Shown piece by piece: positions 1-8,810 of a stretch of 9,988 nucleotides of DNA. Each line of letters opens with the position of its first letter. The stretch's first letter is position 1. The stretch spans positions 1 to 9,988 of the forward strand of contig CABSZQ010000025.1 in NCBI GenBank assembly GCA_902482195.1, in the 5' to 3' direction. Source of the stretch: an uncultured Haemophilus sp. (lineage in GTDB: Bacteria > Pseudomonadota > Gammaproteobacteria > Enterobacterales > Pasteurellaceae). Made by a program: the position numbers and the translations under genes. The notes under the pieces were generated by a model that was given only the letters and a program-made list of their open reading frames with translations, made no database searches and was not told the origin of the DNA.

Positions 1-725
<725 letters not shown>

Positions 726-768
726 TTAAAGTTAATTAAAATTAGTTAGGCGAACCTAAAACGGGAAT

Positions 769-797
769 ATAATAAAGCAAATTTAGAAATTTGTCTT
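769..797 (-). promoter_or_regulatory. Promoter of eno
   Basis: Reading the minus strand, a -35 box AAGACA (792-797, 4/6 to consensus) is followed after exactly 17 bp by a -10 box TATTAT (769-774, 5/6). Transcription would start near 762 and give a leader of about 50 bases to the eno ATG. This is sequence matching only; no start site has been seen. Confidence 0.55.
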
Positions 798-806
798 GGA
801 AAAATG

Positions 807-848
807 ACCGCACTTTGATCTGTATCTTATTTTTCAATCGAGTGCGGT
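807..848. repeat. Inverted pair of DNA uptake sequences in a divergent promoter region
   Basis: A perfect reverse-strand USS core ACCGCACTT (807-815) faces an 8/9 core GAGTGCGGT (840-848), giving 8-bp arms around a loop of about 26 bases. The long loop and the lack of a T-run make a terminator unlikely. The flanking genes also point away from each other, so neither needs termination here. The rest of the 711-997 gap holds the eno promoter, a 10-bp palindrome CGAAATTTCG at 924-933 and weak promoter-like AT-rich sequence. A 73-codon reading frame starting at 847 overlaps the next gene and is not considered real. Confidence 0.75.
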
Positions 849-908
849 GAGTTTTTATCTCTTTTTCGCCAATTATTTCTTTTATTTCAGTGGAATTGCC
901 TTCAAAAG

Positions 909-939
909 TTGGTTAAAGTTGCGCGAAATTTCGTATTAT
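909..939 (+). promoter_or_regulatory. Weak candidate promoter of the DUF4153 gene
   Basis: A -10-like TATTAT (934-939) lies about 60 bp before the DUF4153 start codon. The best -35 candidate is TTGGTT (909-914) with a 19-bp spacer, which is longer than usual. The palindrome CGAAATTTCG (924-933) lies in the spacer. It is the best match in the gap but not a strong one. Confidence 0.25.
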
Positions 940-997
940 TTTACGACGAATTATTTATTCTTAATTGAGACTTTGTTGCATTGGAAAAGGAATCATT

Positions 998-2770
998 ATG
1001 TCTCTTTCGACTTTTTTTCAGCAAACCAAAACACAAATAAAATCAGCGATATCTACCCATCCGATTGAAATCTTCATGATTGCTGCATTTGCTCTTGGAA
1101 TTTGGTTTGTGGATATGAATTCAGGAAAAGATCATTTAGCTTATTGGCTATTTGAGCCGATGCTGTTTGCCTTTATTTATTTGTCTCGTCCCTACTCATG
1201 GTATCGTTTTTCGTGGATTGTGCCGCTTATTGCCGTTTTCACTATTTGGCAAGTGAATGATAATGCTGATTTTTATGGCTATAGCCCTAAGTTTTGGGGC
1301 GCTCAATTTATTGTGTTATTGATATTATTCGGCTTTCCATTTGTCAGAAACAATCAAGCCTTTACTTATCGTAATTTCACGACTCTATATTACATCACTT
1401 CATCCATTGCTGGTTGGGGGCTCGTCTCTGGTTTAGTAGCCGCAATTTTGGCTTCAATCAGTACATTATTTAACATTGATTTTAGTGAATGGTTTCAAAA
1501 GCATCTTTATTCCTCCATTACTGCATTTTGCCTGCCTTTGTTCTTTTTGGTCTTTCAACAGCGCCAAGAAAATACAGAGATGACGCTAAATCGTAGTTTT
1601 GACATTTTAGTAAATTTTATCTTAGCGCCTGCGTTGATGATATTTACTGCACTACTTTATGCTTACGTTGGCAAAATTATCTTAGCAGGGGCTTTGCCAA
1701 AAGGTATGGTGTCGAATATTGCGTTGCCTTACTTAGTTGGAGGCTTAGGTGTTTACGCTTTACGTAGTATTAGTGTCAAAGCAAATTGGAACGGTTTCTT
1801 TAAGTTTTTCCCATACCTTTCTATTATACCAATTGTATTGTTATGGTTGGCTATTGACCGTCGAATTAGTGCCTATGCTTGGACTGAACAACGGATTTAT
1901 TTAGTGGCATTAGCCTCGGCGATTACGATTGCTTATACCATTTTAATCATCCCTAAAATTCGTCAATATCGTTTAATTTCTATCGTTGTAATGATAGCTA
2001 TTTTTGCCATGACTTGGGTGGTGAATCTGAAAGAAATCGCTTATCAAAGCCAAACGGAACGTTTTGAGCATTTACTCACAAAGCTTAATTTATCTGATGG
2101 ACAAGGAAAAATTCGTGATGATGTGGATTTTTTAAGTCGTTTAGAAAATATGCCAGAACATGAACTTCAAGATTGGAATGAATTAGATGATGTATCTGAT
2201 TATTTAGTAGCCCATCATTTTTATTCTGGTTCTTACAACGGATTGAATTATGAAGAGAAACAAAAAGCGTTTGTACAAAAATATGGTGAAAAAGCGAATG
2301 CTCTGATTTCATTGGATGTTTATGAGCATTCTTTCCGTATTAATGATAGCGAAATTATGGCTTTGCAAAATAGCCCGGTTAGAGAAGCGGAGTTTGAATG
2401 GTCGTCAATTGATCTTACGCCATATAAAAAATGGATCCATGTGCCTGTTTATCAATTCTATCGAGCGGATGATAACAGTTCGAAAAAAGAAGAGAATGAG
2501 TCAAAAGAACAAGCAGAAGTTTGCTTTGTTGAAGAGCACGATAGATATTGTACCGATATGGATCAACACATTAAGAAAGTGTTTCTACAACATCACTTAG
2601 ACGCAATGAAAAAACTGCCAGAATCAGATCTTAAACTCATCCGTAAAGACTTACTAAAGATTGATGCACCAAGTTTCGCGATCTATTTGGGGTCACTTGA
2701 AATGCAATTTAGTCAAGAAAAAGGCTATCACTACAAGTCGCTAACCGTCGAAGCTATTTTCGAGAAATAG
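998..2770 (+). CDS. DUF4153 family multi-pass membrane protein, function unknown
   Basis: A 590-residue inner-membrane protein. I start it at the ATG at 998, which has an AAGGA site 6 bases upstream; an upstream in-frame TTG at 965 has no such site. By eye there are about eleven hydrophobic segments between residues 22 and 343, for example 22-38, 101-116, 203-228, 269-286, 300-318 and 326-343. The segment YAWTEQR (293-299) followed by a hydrophobic helix resembles the YGWTxxR-type motif I associate with DUF4153 proteins. The basic loop PKIRQYR (319-325) should be cytoplasmic, which would place the roughly 245-residue hydrophilic tail outside the membrane. The tail is acidic and lysine-rich, with a low-complexity stretch near 491-507, and has two cysteines, C509 and C518, that could form a disulphide. 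No catalytic signature is recognisable. The gene stands alone, converging with the glycosyltransferase gene. Family assignment is likely; function is unknown. Confidence 0.85.
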   Translation: MSLSTFFQQTKTQIKSAISTHPIEIFMIAAFALGIWFVDMNSGKDHLAYWLFEPMLFAFIYLSRPYSWYRFSWIVPLIAVFTIWQVNDNADFYGYSPKFWGAQFIVLLILFGFPFVRNNQAFTYRNFTTLYYITSSIAGWGLVSGLVAAILASISTLFNIDFSEWFQKHLYSSITAFCLPLFFLVFQQRQENTEMTLNRSFDILVNFILAPALMIFTALLYAYVGKIILAGALPKGMVSNIALPYLVGGLGVYALRSISVKANWNGFFKFFPYLSIIPIVLLWLAIDRRISAYAWTEQRIYLVALASAITIAYTILIIPKIRQYRLISIVVMIAIFAMTWVVNLKEIAYQSQTERFEHLLTKLNLSDGQGKIRDDVDFLSRLENMPEHELQDWNELDDVSDYLVAHHFYSGSYNGLNYEEKQKAFVQKYGEKANALISLDVYEHSFRINDSEIMALQNSPVREAEFEWSSIDLTPYKKWIHVPVYQFYRADDNSSKKEENESKEQAEVCFVEEHDRYCTDMDQHIKKVFLQHHLDAMKKLPESDLKLIRKDLLKIDAPSFAIYLGSLEMQFSQEKGYHYKSLTVEAIFEK

Positions 2771-2781
2771 GCTACATATCT

Positions 2782-2820
2782 AAAGTGCGGTGATGCTATT
2801 GAAAAAGCTGACCGCACTTT
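2782..2820 (+). terminator. USS inverted-pair hairpin after the DUF4153 gene
   Basis: The arms AAAGTGCGGT (2782-2791) and ACCGCACTTT (2811-2820) are perfect 10-bp complements, each containing a full USS core, around a 19-base loop. The hairpin starts 11 bp after the DUF4153 stop. Only three Ts follow the stem before a mixed sequence, so termination would be modest. It may act with the next hairpin between the convergent genes. Confidence 0.6.
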
Positions 2821-2835
2821 GACACTAAGACGAAT

Positions 2836-2869
2836 AAAAACTTCCCCAACCTAATTTAGGTTGGGGAAG
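2836..2869 (-). terminator. Rho-independent terminator of the glycosyltransferase gene
   Basis: The 14-base arms CTTCCCCAACCTAA (2841-2854) and its exact complement (2856-2869) form a GC-rich near-perfect palindrome with a minimal loop. On the minus strand the stem is followed at once by TTTTTATT (the complement of 2840 downward). It lies 22 bp beyond the glycosyltransferase stop. This is a textbook intrinsic terminator for minus-strand transcription. Confidence 0.85.
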
Positions 2870-2890
2870 TAGAGTGACGAAGCAAAAGCT

Positions 2891-3826
2891 TTACTGCGTT
2901 CTTTGATACAAAAGCTTTTTCAAAGCTTGAGTATATGTATCTAAAATACTAAACATTATCTCTCGATCTTCTCCGAATCTCGAATCTCCATTATTGGAAC
3001 GAACTTTGTCATAAGCTGAAAAGGCGATTTCAAACTCTTCAGTGCGTAATTTAATGGTTTTCCCGTGCAGTATAAGACTTAATAGGCTGACTTCTTTAGG
3101 TGTTAATTCTGGAAATAAATGACTTATCCATAGCTCCATAGAGTATTGAACAGACTCGCTAATTTTGTCATGTATTTTACTCGCTTGACCTTGATGTATC
3201 CGATAAAACAATAATGGCTCTGGTAAATTAGCAAATTTCTTTTGATGTAAGGCACATTGTACCCACATATGAAAATCGGGTGCAGTGGCTGTTTGTGCAT
3301 AATTAATCCCGAGCGCCTTGATACTTGAATGTCGCCACATTGAAGAGGGATTAATGATATTGTCGCGAGCTAAAGAAAAATGTGCTTTTATATCTTTATC
3401 TAAAAGAGGAAGTGTACTTACTTTAGACGCTTTATCAGCTTGCCCATCATTAAAGATCAGTGCATTACTTCCTAAAATATCAATTTCGGGATGCTCATCT
3501 AAATATTGAACTTGTTTTTCAAAACGGTGTGGTACACAAATATCATCGGCATCCATACGCGCAACATATTCAACATTCATATAGTTAAGCATATCCATGG
3601 CAAATTGCATTACAGCAGGTTCACCTTGGTTTTGAGGTAAATGGTAAACACGTAAGCGAGCATCTTTTGCTGCATAATTCTCGAGAATCTTGCCAGTGTT
3701 ATCGGTAGAAGCATCATTAACTGCAAGAATACAAAAATCACTAAATGTCTGATTCAATAATGAATCTAAACATTCAGTGATAAAATTTTCTGCATTGTAT
3801 GCAGGTAAAATAACAGCAAGTTTCAT
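2891..3826 (-). CDS. Family 2 glycosyltransferase (GT-A fold), probably surface glycan synthesis
   Basis: A 311-residue inverting glycosyltransferase of family GT2, which transfers a sugar from a nucleotide-sugar donor. Visible motifs are the N-terminal strand and loop LAVILPAYNAENFI (3-16), the nucleotide-binding aspartate in VNDASTDNT (D38), the metal-binding DAD in ARMDADD (D92-D94), a probable catalytic base D184 in PDFHMW, and the YRIHxGQAS segment (208-216) typical of bacterial LPS and capsule transferases. There is no signal peptide or membrane span, so it probably acts at the inner face of the inner membrane. Lipooligosaccharide extension is a reasonable guess in this bacterial group; donor and acceptor cannot be read from sequence. 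An in-frame TAA lies three codons upstream, so the ATG at 3824-3826 is the first possible start. Its ribosome site is poor (GGAT about 9 bases upstream). The gene has its own terminator and lies behind the pyrG terminator. No tetranucleotide repeat of the phase-variable type is present. Confidence 0.9.
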   Translation of the reverse strand: MKLAVILPAYNAENFITECLDSLLNQTFSDFCILAVNDASTDNTGKILENYAAKDARLRVYHLPQNQGEPAVMQFAMDMLNYMNVEYVARMDADDICVPHRFEKQVQYLDEHPEIDILGSNALIFNDGQADKASKVSTLPLLDKDIKAHFSLARDNIINPSSMWRHSSIKALGINYAQTATAPDFHMWVQCALHQKKFANLPEPLLFYRIHQGQASKIHDKISESVQYSMELWISHLFPELTPKEVSLLSLILHGKTIKLRTEEFEIAFSAYDKVRSNNGDSRFGEDREIMFSILDTYTQALKKLLYQRTQ

Positions 3827-3889
3827 TTTTGGTTATCCATTATTAAATGAGTGAATAAGGCACAGATGATATTATTCCTTATTAATACA

Positions 3890-3927
3890 AAGTGCGGTCA
3901 AAAACACAAGAATTTTTGACCGCACTT
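3890..3927 (-). terminator. USS-stem terminator of pyrG
   Basis: The arms AAGTGCGGTCAAAAA (3890-3904) and TTTTTGACCGCACTT (3913-3927) are 15-bp perfect complements around an 8-base loop. Each arm begins or ends with a full USS core. The hairpin lies 21 bp after the pyrG stop. The T-run past the stem on the minus strand is short (TTTG), so some read-through into the glycosyltransferase gene is possible; that gene has no clear promoter in the 63 bases between its start codon and this stem. Confidence 0.75.
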
Positions 3928-3948
3928 GTTTATGGAATTATCAGTAAA

Positions 3949-5621
<1,673 letters not shown>

Positions 5622-5645
<24 letters not shown>

Positions 5646-5702
5646 TTTGTGCAGAATGCTGAAAAGAGCGGTCAAAAATAAAAGAAAAAGATGATTAGCT
5701 AT
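5622..5702. repeat. 17-bp inverted repeat between pyrG and glmU
   Basis: ATAGCCAATCATCTTTT (5622-5638) and AAAAGATGATTAGCTAT (5686-5702) are reverse complements at 16 of 17 positions, 47 bp apart. The left arm overlaps the pyrG -10 box and also forms a local hairpin-like dyad with the adjacent 5611-5621. The right arm lies just upstream of the first glmU promoter. Neither arm has a GC-rich terminator stem. Paired operator sites are one reading; chance duplication is the other. Confidence 0.6.
5662..5679 (+). repeat. Variant uptake-signal motif, copy 1 of an 18-bp identical repeat
   Basis: AAAAGAGCGGTCAAAAAT contains a USS core with one change (AAGAGCGGT for AAGTGCGGT). Exactly the same 18 bases recur at 7803-7820. 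This copy is in the non-coding gap between the divergent genes pyrG and glmU. Confidence 0.65.
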
Positions 5703-5718
5703 CAAGACGGGAGGATAG

Positions 5719-5746
5719 TTTACAGGATTTGAGATTTTTATACAAT
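5719..5746 (+). promoter_or_regulatory. Candidate upstream promoter of glmU
   Basis: TTTACA (5719-5724, 5/6) and TACAAT (5741-5746, 5/6) are separated by 16 bp. A start near 5753 would give a leader of about 90 bases before glmU. It lies just beyond the right arm of the inverted repeat. Confidence 0.5.
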
Positions 5747-5781
5747 CTTGTCTTGTCAGGAATGGATGAAAATTAAATGGC

Positions 5782-5810
5782 TTATCATATTCTCCATTCT
5801 ACGATAGAAT
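5782..5810 (+). promoter_or_regulatory. Candidate proximal promoter of glmU
   Basis: TTATCA (5782-5787, 4/6) and TAGAAT (5805-5810, 5/6) are separated by 17 bp, with a start near 5817 and a leader of about 27 bases. It could act in tandem with, or instead of, the promoter at 5719-5746. Confidence 0.45.
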
Positions 5811-5843
5811 ACGTTCAATTTTTTATAAAGAAGAGAAGAATTT

Positions 5844-7214
5844 ATGACAAATAAAGCATTAAGCGTAGTGATTTTAGCAGCCGGTAAAGGCACTCGTATG
5901 TATTCTGATTTACCTAAAGTCTTGCACAAAGTGGCAGGTAAACCGATGGTAAAACATGTGATCGATACGGCAAATCAATTAGGTGCGGAAAACGTGCATT
6001 TGATTTATGGTCACGGTGGCGAATTAATGCGTGAGCGTTTGGCAAATGAAAGCGTGAACTGGGTATTCCAAGCGGAACAATTGGGTACAGGACATGCTAT
6101 GCAACAAGCGATGCCTTTTTTCCGTGATGATGAAAATGTTTTAATGGTGTATGGCGATGGCCCAATGATTACACCGGAAACATTGCAAAAATTAATCGAT
6201 GCGAAACCTGAAAATGGTATCGCAGTGTTAACGGTCGTATTAGATAACCCAACAGGTTATGGTCGAATCGTACGTGAAAATGGCAAAGTTGTAGGGATTG
6301 TTGAACAAAAAGATGCAACGCCTGAGCAACTCAAAATTCAAGAGATTAATACAGGTGTGTTAGTTTCAGATGGTGCAAGTTTCAAAAAATGGTTAGCGCG
6401 TTTAGATAATAATAATGCACAAGGCGAGTTTTATATTACTGATGTAATTGGCTTAGCTCATCAAGATGGTTGTCCGATTGTAGCTGTTCAAGCAACTGAT
6501 TTTATGGAAGTTGAAGGGGTGAATAACCGCCTGCAATTAGCCAAAATGGAACGCTATTATCAACGCAAACAAGCAGAAAAACTTTTACTTGCTGGTGTGA
6601 TGTTGATTGATCCTGAGCGTTTTGATTTACGCGGTACATTAGAACACGGTAAAGATGTTGAAATTGATGTGAATGTGATTGTGGAAGGCAATGTGCGCTT
6701 GGGCGATCGTGTGAAAATTGGCGCTGGTTGTGTATTGAAAAACGTGACTATTGGTGATGATGTTGAGATCAAGCCTTATTCTGTTTTAGAAGATGCGACA
6801 ATTGGTGAGAAAGCAGCGATTGGCCCATTCTCTCGTTTACGTCCAGGTGCTGAATTAGCCGCTGAAACCCATGTGGGCAACTTTGTGGAAATTAAAAAAT
6901 CCACAGTAGGTAAAGGCTCTAAAGTAAACCACCTTACTTATGTCGGTGATACTGAAATCGGTGAAAACTGTAACATTGGTGCCGGTGTCATTACTTGTAA
7001 CTATGACGGTGCGAATAAATTTAAAACAATCATTGGCAACAATGTATTCGTAGGTTCTGATACACAATTAGTCGCACCAGTTACTGTGGCAGATGGTGCA
7101 ACTATCGGTGCGGGTTCAACCATTACTAAAAACGTTGAAAAAGATGAGCTTGTGATCACTCGCGTGCCACAACGCCATATTCAAGGTTGGCAAAGACCTG
7201 TGAAGAAAAAATAA
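5844..7214 (+). CDS. glmU: Bifunctional N-acetylglucosamine-1-phosphate uridyltransferase / glucosamine-1-phosphate acetyltransferase
   Basis: Acetylates glucosamine-1-phosphate and then adds UMP from UTP, giving UDP-GlcNAc for peptidoglycan and lipid A. It is a cytosolic trimer. The length of 456 equals the E. coli enzyme. The N-terminal Rossmann-like pyrophosphorylase domain (about 1-229) carries LAAGKGTRM (11-19, with Arg18), QLGTGHA (79-85), and the Mg ligands Asp105 in YGDGP and Asn227 in EGVNN. The C-terminal half (about 250-456) is a left-handed beta helix of hexapeptide repeats (for example [24 protein letters not shown]), with the catalytic His363 in [10 protein letters not shown]. 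All key residues are present. A purine-rich AAGAGAAGAA (5831-5840) precedes the ATG. It forms a single-gene unit closed by a terminator; glmS, which follows it in E. coli, is absent here. Confidence 0.99.
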   Translation: MTNKALSVVILAAGKGTRMYSDLPKVLHKVAGKPMVKHVIDTANQLGAENVHLIYGHGGELMRERLANESVNWVFQAEQLGTGHAMQQAMPFFRDDENVLMVYGDGPMITPETLQKLIDAKPENGIAVLTVVLDNPTGYGRIVRENGKVVGIVEQKDATPEQLKIQEINTGVLVSDGASFKKWLARLDNNNAQGEFYITDVIGLAHQDGCPIVAVQATDFMEVEGVNNRLQLAKMERYYQRKQAEKLLLAGVMLIDPERFDLRGTLEHGKDVEIDVNVIVEGNVRLGDRVKIGAGCVLKNVTIGDDVEIKPYSVLEDATIGEKAAIGPFSRLRPGAELAAETHVGNFVEIKKSTVGKGSKVNHLTYVGDTEIGENCNIGAGVITCNYDGANKFKTIIGNNVFVGSDTQLVAPVTVADGATIGAGSTITKNVEKDELVITRVPQRHIQGWQRPVKKK

Positions 7215-7223
7215 TAAACATTG

Positions 7224-7250
7224 AAAGGCGAACCAATGTGTTCGCCTTTT
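7224..7250 (+). terminator. Rho-independent terminator of glmU
   Basis: A 10-bp perfect stem AAAGGCGAAC (7224-7233) and GTTCGCCTTT (7240-7249) with a 6-base loop CAATGT ends in a TTTT run, starting 10 bp after the glmU stop. Unlike most other hairpins in the window it is not built from uptake sequences. Confidence 0.85.
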
Positions 7251-7269
7251 ATGATTTGATGCCTTTTAC

Positions 7270-7298
7270 TTTATAAAGGTTGTTCGAGTTGCTAAAAT
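7270..7298 (+). promoter_or_regulatory. Candidate promoter of lspA-ispH
   Basis: TTTATA (7270-7275, 4/6) lies 17 bp before TAAAAT (7293-7298, 5/6). The -10 is preceded by TGC, making an extended -10 (TGCTAAAAT), the same nine bases found before rdgB. A start near 7305 would give a short leader to lspA. Confidence 0.5.
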
Positions 7299-7330
7299 CA
7301 TCGTCCATTTATAAAAACAGATAATTTCCT

Positions 7331-7822
7331 ATGACAAAAAATAAAACAGGACTTTCATTCCTTTGGATAAGTGCGGTCGCATTTATCCTTGATTTACTGA
7401 CCAAATATATTGTAGTGCAACGCTTTGATCTCTATGAAAGCGTGAACTTATTACCCGTTTTTAATTTAACCTATGTGCGTAACTATGGCGCAGCGTTTAG
7501 CTTTCTTGCTGAACATGATGGCTGGCAGAAATATTTCTTTATCGTGCTTGCGATTGGAATTTCTTTAATGCTGGCTTACTTTATGAAAAAGAATTCAGCA
7601 GAACAAAAATTACAAAACTCAGCTTATGCACTGATTATTGGTGGTGCGTTAGCCAATATGGTGGACCGTGCATATAACGGTTTTGTGGTGGATTTCTTAG
7701 ATTTTTATTGGGATATTTATCATTATCCGGTATTCAATGTGGCAGATATTGCAATTTGTATTGGTGCGGGTTTATTAGCATTAGATGCCTTTAAAGGTGA
7801 TAAAAAGAGCGGTCAAAAATGA
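7331..7822 (+). CDS. lspA: Lipoprotein signal peptidase (signal peptidase II)
   Basis: An inner-membrane aspartyl protease that removes the signal peptide from diacylglyceryl-modified prolipoproteins. The 163 residues match the family length. There are four hydrophobic segments (about 9-28, 66-84, 95-113 and 134-152). Conserved blocks include FILDLLTKY (18-26), [14 protein letters not shown] (46-59), [24 protein letters not shown] (104-127) and [14 protein letters not shown] (135-148). The catalytic pair is Asp121 and Asp139, matching E. coli Asp123 and Asp141. The ATG at 7331 has no good Shine-Dalgarno site (AATTTCCT precedes it), but the protein starts at the family's usual point. Codons 14-16 (ISAVA region) are encoded by a perfect uptake core. 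The stop overlaps the ispH start by four bases (ATGA), so the two are translationally coupled. Confidence 0.98.
   Translation: MTKNKTGLSFLWISAVAFILDLLTKYIVVQRFDLYESVNLLPVFNLTYVRNYGAAFSFLAEHDGWQKYFFIVLAIGISLMLAYFMKKNSAEQKLQNSAYALIIGGALANMVDRAYNGFVVDFLDFYWDIYHYPVFNVADIAICIGAGLLALDAFKGDKKSGQK
7369..7377 (+). repeat. Uptake signal core inside lspA
   Basis: A perfect AAGTGCGGT lies within the coding sequence of the first membrane segment, read as ata-agt-gcg-gtc (Ile-Ser-Ala-Val). It is the only perfect core that I found inside a gene in this window; the other perfect cores are intergenic or touch a stop codon. Confidence 0.9.
7803..7820 (+). repeat. Variant uptake-signal motif, copy 2, over the lspA/ispH junction
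   Basis: The same 18 bases as at 5662-5679 occur here. They encode the last residues of LspA (K-K-S-G-Q-K) and end in the first two bases of the ispH ATG. The AGAG created by the T-to-A change in the core lies about 9-12 bases before the ispH start and is the only Shine-Dalgarno-like sequence available to it. Confidence 0.7.
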
Positions 7823-8763
7823 AGATAATTTTAGCTAACCCTCGCGGATTTTGCGCAGGTGTAGATCGAGCCATTAGCATTGTTGAATTAGCGCTTGAAA
7901 TTCATGGTGCGCCGATTTATGTGCGTCATGAAGTGGTGCATAACCGTTTTGTCGTGAATGGTTTGCGTGAGCGTGGGGCGATTTTTGTAGAAGAATTAAG
8001 TGAAGTGCCAGATGGCGCCATTGTGATTTTTTCTGCTCATGGGGTGTCACAAGCCGTTCGTCAGGAAGCGAAAGATCGTCAGTTAAAAGTATTTGATGCA
8101 ACTTGTCCGTTGGTAACCAAAGTACATATGCAAGTGGCTCGTGCGAGCCGTAAAGGGACGAAAGCGATTTTGATCGGACACAAAGGCCATCCAGAAGTGG
8201 AAGGCACAATGGGGCAGTACAACAACGAGGAAGGTGGTATTTTCTTAATTGAAAGCGTGGAAGATATTGCTCGTTTGCCGGTTCAAGAAGGTGATGATTT
8301 AACCTTTATGACGCAAACCACACTTTCTCTTGATGATACGGCGGAAACTATCAGTGCATTGAAAGACAAATATCCTGCTATTCAAGGCCCACATAAAAAC
8401 GATATTTGCTATGCCACAACCAACCGTCAAGAAGCCGTGCGTGAATTAGCAAAACAATGTGAGCTAGTCGTGGTTGTGGGCTCTAAAAACTCATCGAATT
8501 CTAACCGCTTAGCTGAGTTGGCATCGCGTATGGGCGTGAAATCAAAATTGATTGATGATCCAAATGATGTGGCAGCAGATTGGTTTGAAGGCGTTGAAAC
8601 AATTGGTGTGACAGCAGGGGCTTCAGCGCCGGAAGAGTTGGTGCAATCCGTAATTGCTCGATTAAAAGAATTTGGTGCGGATAGTATCGAAGAGCTTCAA
8701 GGCTTAGAAGAGAATATGTTCTTTGAAGTGCCAAAAGAGCTACGAATAAAAGAAGTAAACTAA
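7819..8763 (+). CDS. ispH: 4-hydroxy-3-methylbut-2-enyl diphosphate reductase
   Basis: The last enzyme of the MEP isoprenoid pathway (also called LytB). It reduces HMBPP to IPP and DMAPP using an iron-sulphur cluster, in the cytosol. The 314 residues match the family. The three cluster cysteines are C12 ([13 protein letters not shown]), C96 ([12 protein letters not shown]) and C197 ([11 protein letters not shown]), and the catalytic Glu126 is in HPEVEG. Other conserved stretches are RHEVVHN (36-42), FSAHGVS (71-77), QTTLS (166-170) and the substrate-binding region [14 protein letters not shown]. It starts at the ATG overlapping the lspA stop. E. coli has fkpB between lspA and ispH; here the two are directly joined. 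A strong bidirectional terminator follows 7 bp after the stop. Confidence 0.99.
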   Translation: MKIILANPRGFCAGVDRAISIVELALEIHGAPIYVRHEVVHNRFVVNGLRERGAIFVEELSEVPDGAIVIFSAHGVSQAVRQEAKDRQLKVFDATCPLVTKVHMQVARASRKGTKAILIGHKGHPEVEGTMGQYNNEEGGIFLIESVEDIARLPVQEGDDLTFMTQTTLSLDDTAETISALKDKYPAIQGPHKNDICYATTNRQEAVRELAKQCELVVVVGSKNSSNSNRLAELASRMGVKSKLIDDPNDVAADWFEGVETIGVTAGASAPEELVQSVIARLKEFGADSIEELQGLEENMFFEVPKELRIKEVN

Positions 8764-8770
8764 TTCTATT

Positions 8771-8802
8771 AAAAAAGTGCGGTTAATTTACCGCACTTTT
8801 TT
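8771..8802. terminator. Bidirectional USS-stem terminator between ispH and the DUF305 gene
   Basis: A 13-bp perfect stem, AAAAAAGTGCGGT (8771-8783) and ACCGCACTTTTTT (8790-8802), has a 6-base loop. Both arms contain full uptake cores. The A-run on one side and the T-run on the other give a proper terminator on either strand. It serves ispH from the left (stop 7 bp away) and the DUF305 gene from the right (stop 8 bp away). Confidence 0.9.
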
Positions 8803-8810
8803 GTGTTATT

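Noticed and set aside
965..997. TTG start extending the DUF4153 protein by 11 residues
   Set aside because: The extension MRLCCIGKGII contains the AAGGA ribosome site of the ATG at 998, which is the better start.
847..1068. 73-codon frame starting in the gap before the DUF4153 gene
   Set aside because: It has no ribosome site, starts inside an uptake-sequence arm and overlaps the DUF4153 start in another frame; it looks like AT-rich chance sequence.
2841..2869. 29-bp palindrome as a protein-binding operator or recombination site
   Set aside because: It lies 22 bp past a stop codon and is followed on that strand by a T-run, so an intrinsic terminator explains it fully.
2891..3826. Phase-variable glycosyltransferase
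   Set aside because: No tetranucleotide or homopolymer repeat tract is present in or just before the gene.
7874..8209. 111-codon minus-strand frame opposite ispH
   Set aside because: A long open antisense frame caused by codon bias of ispH; the protein shows no domain and the sense gene is unambiguous.
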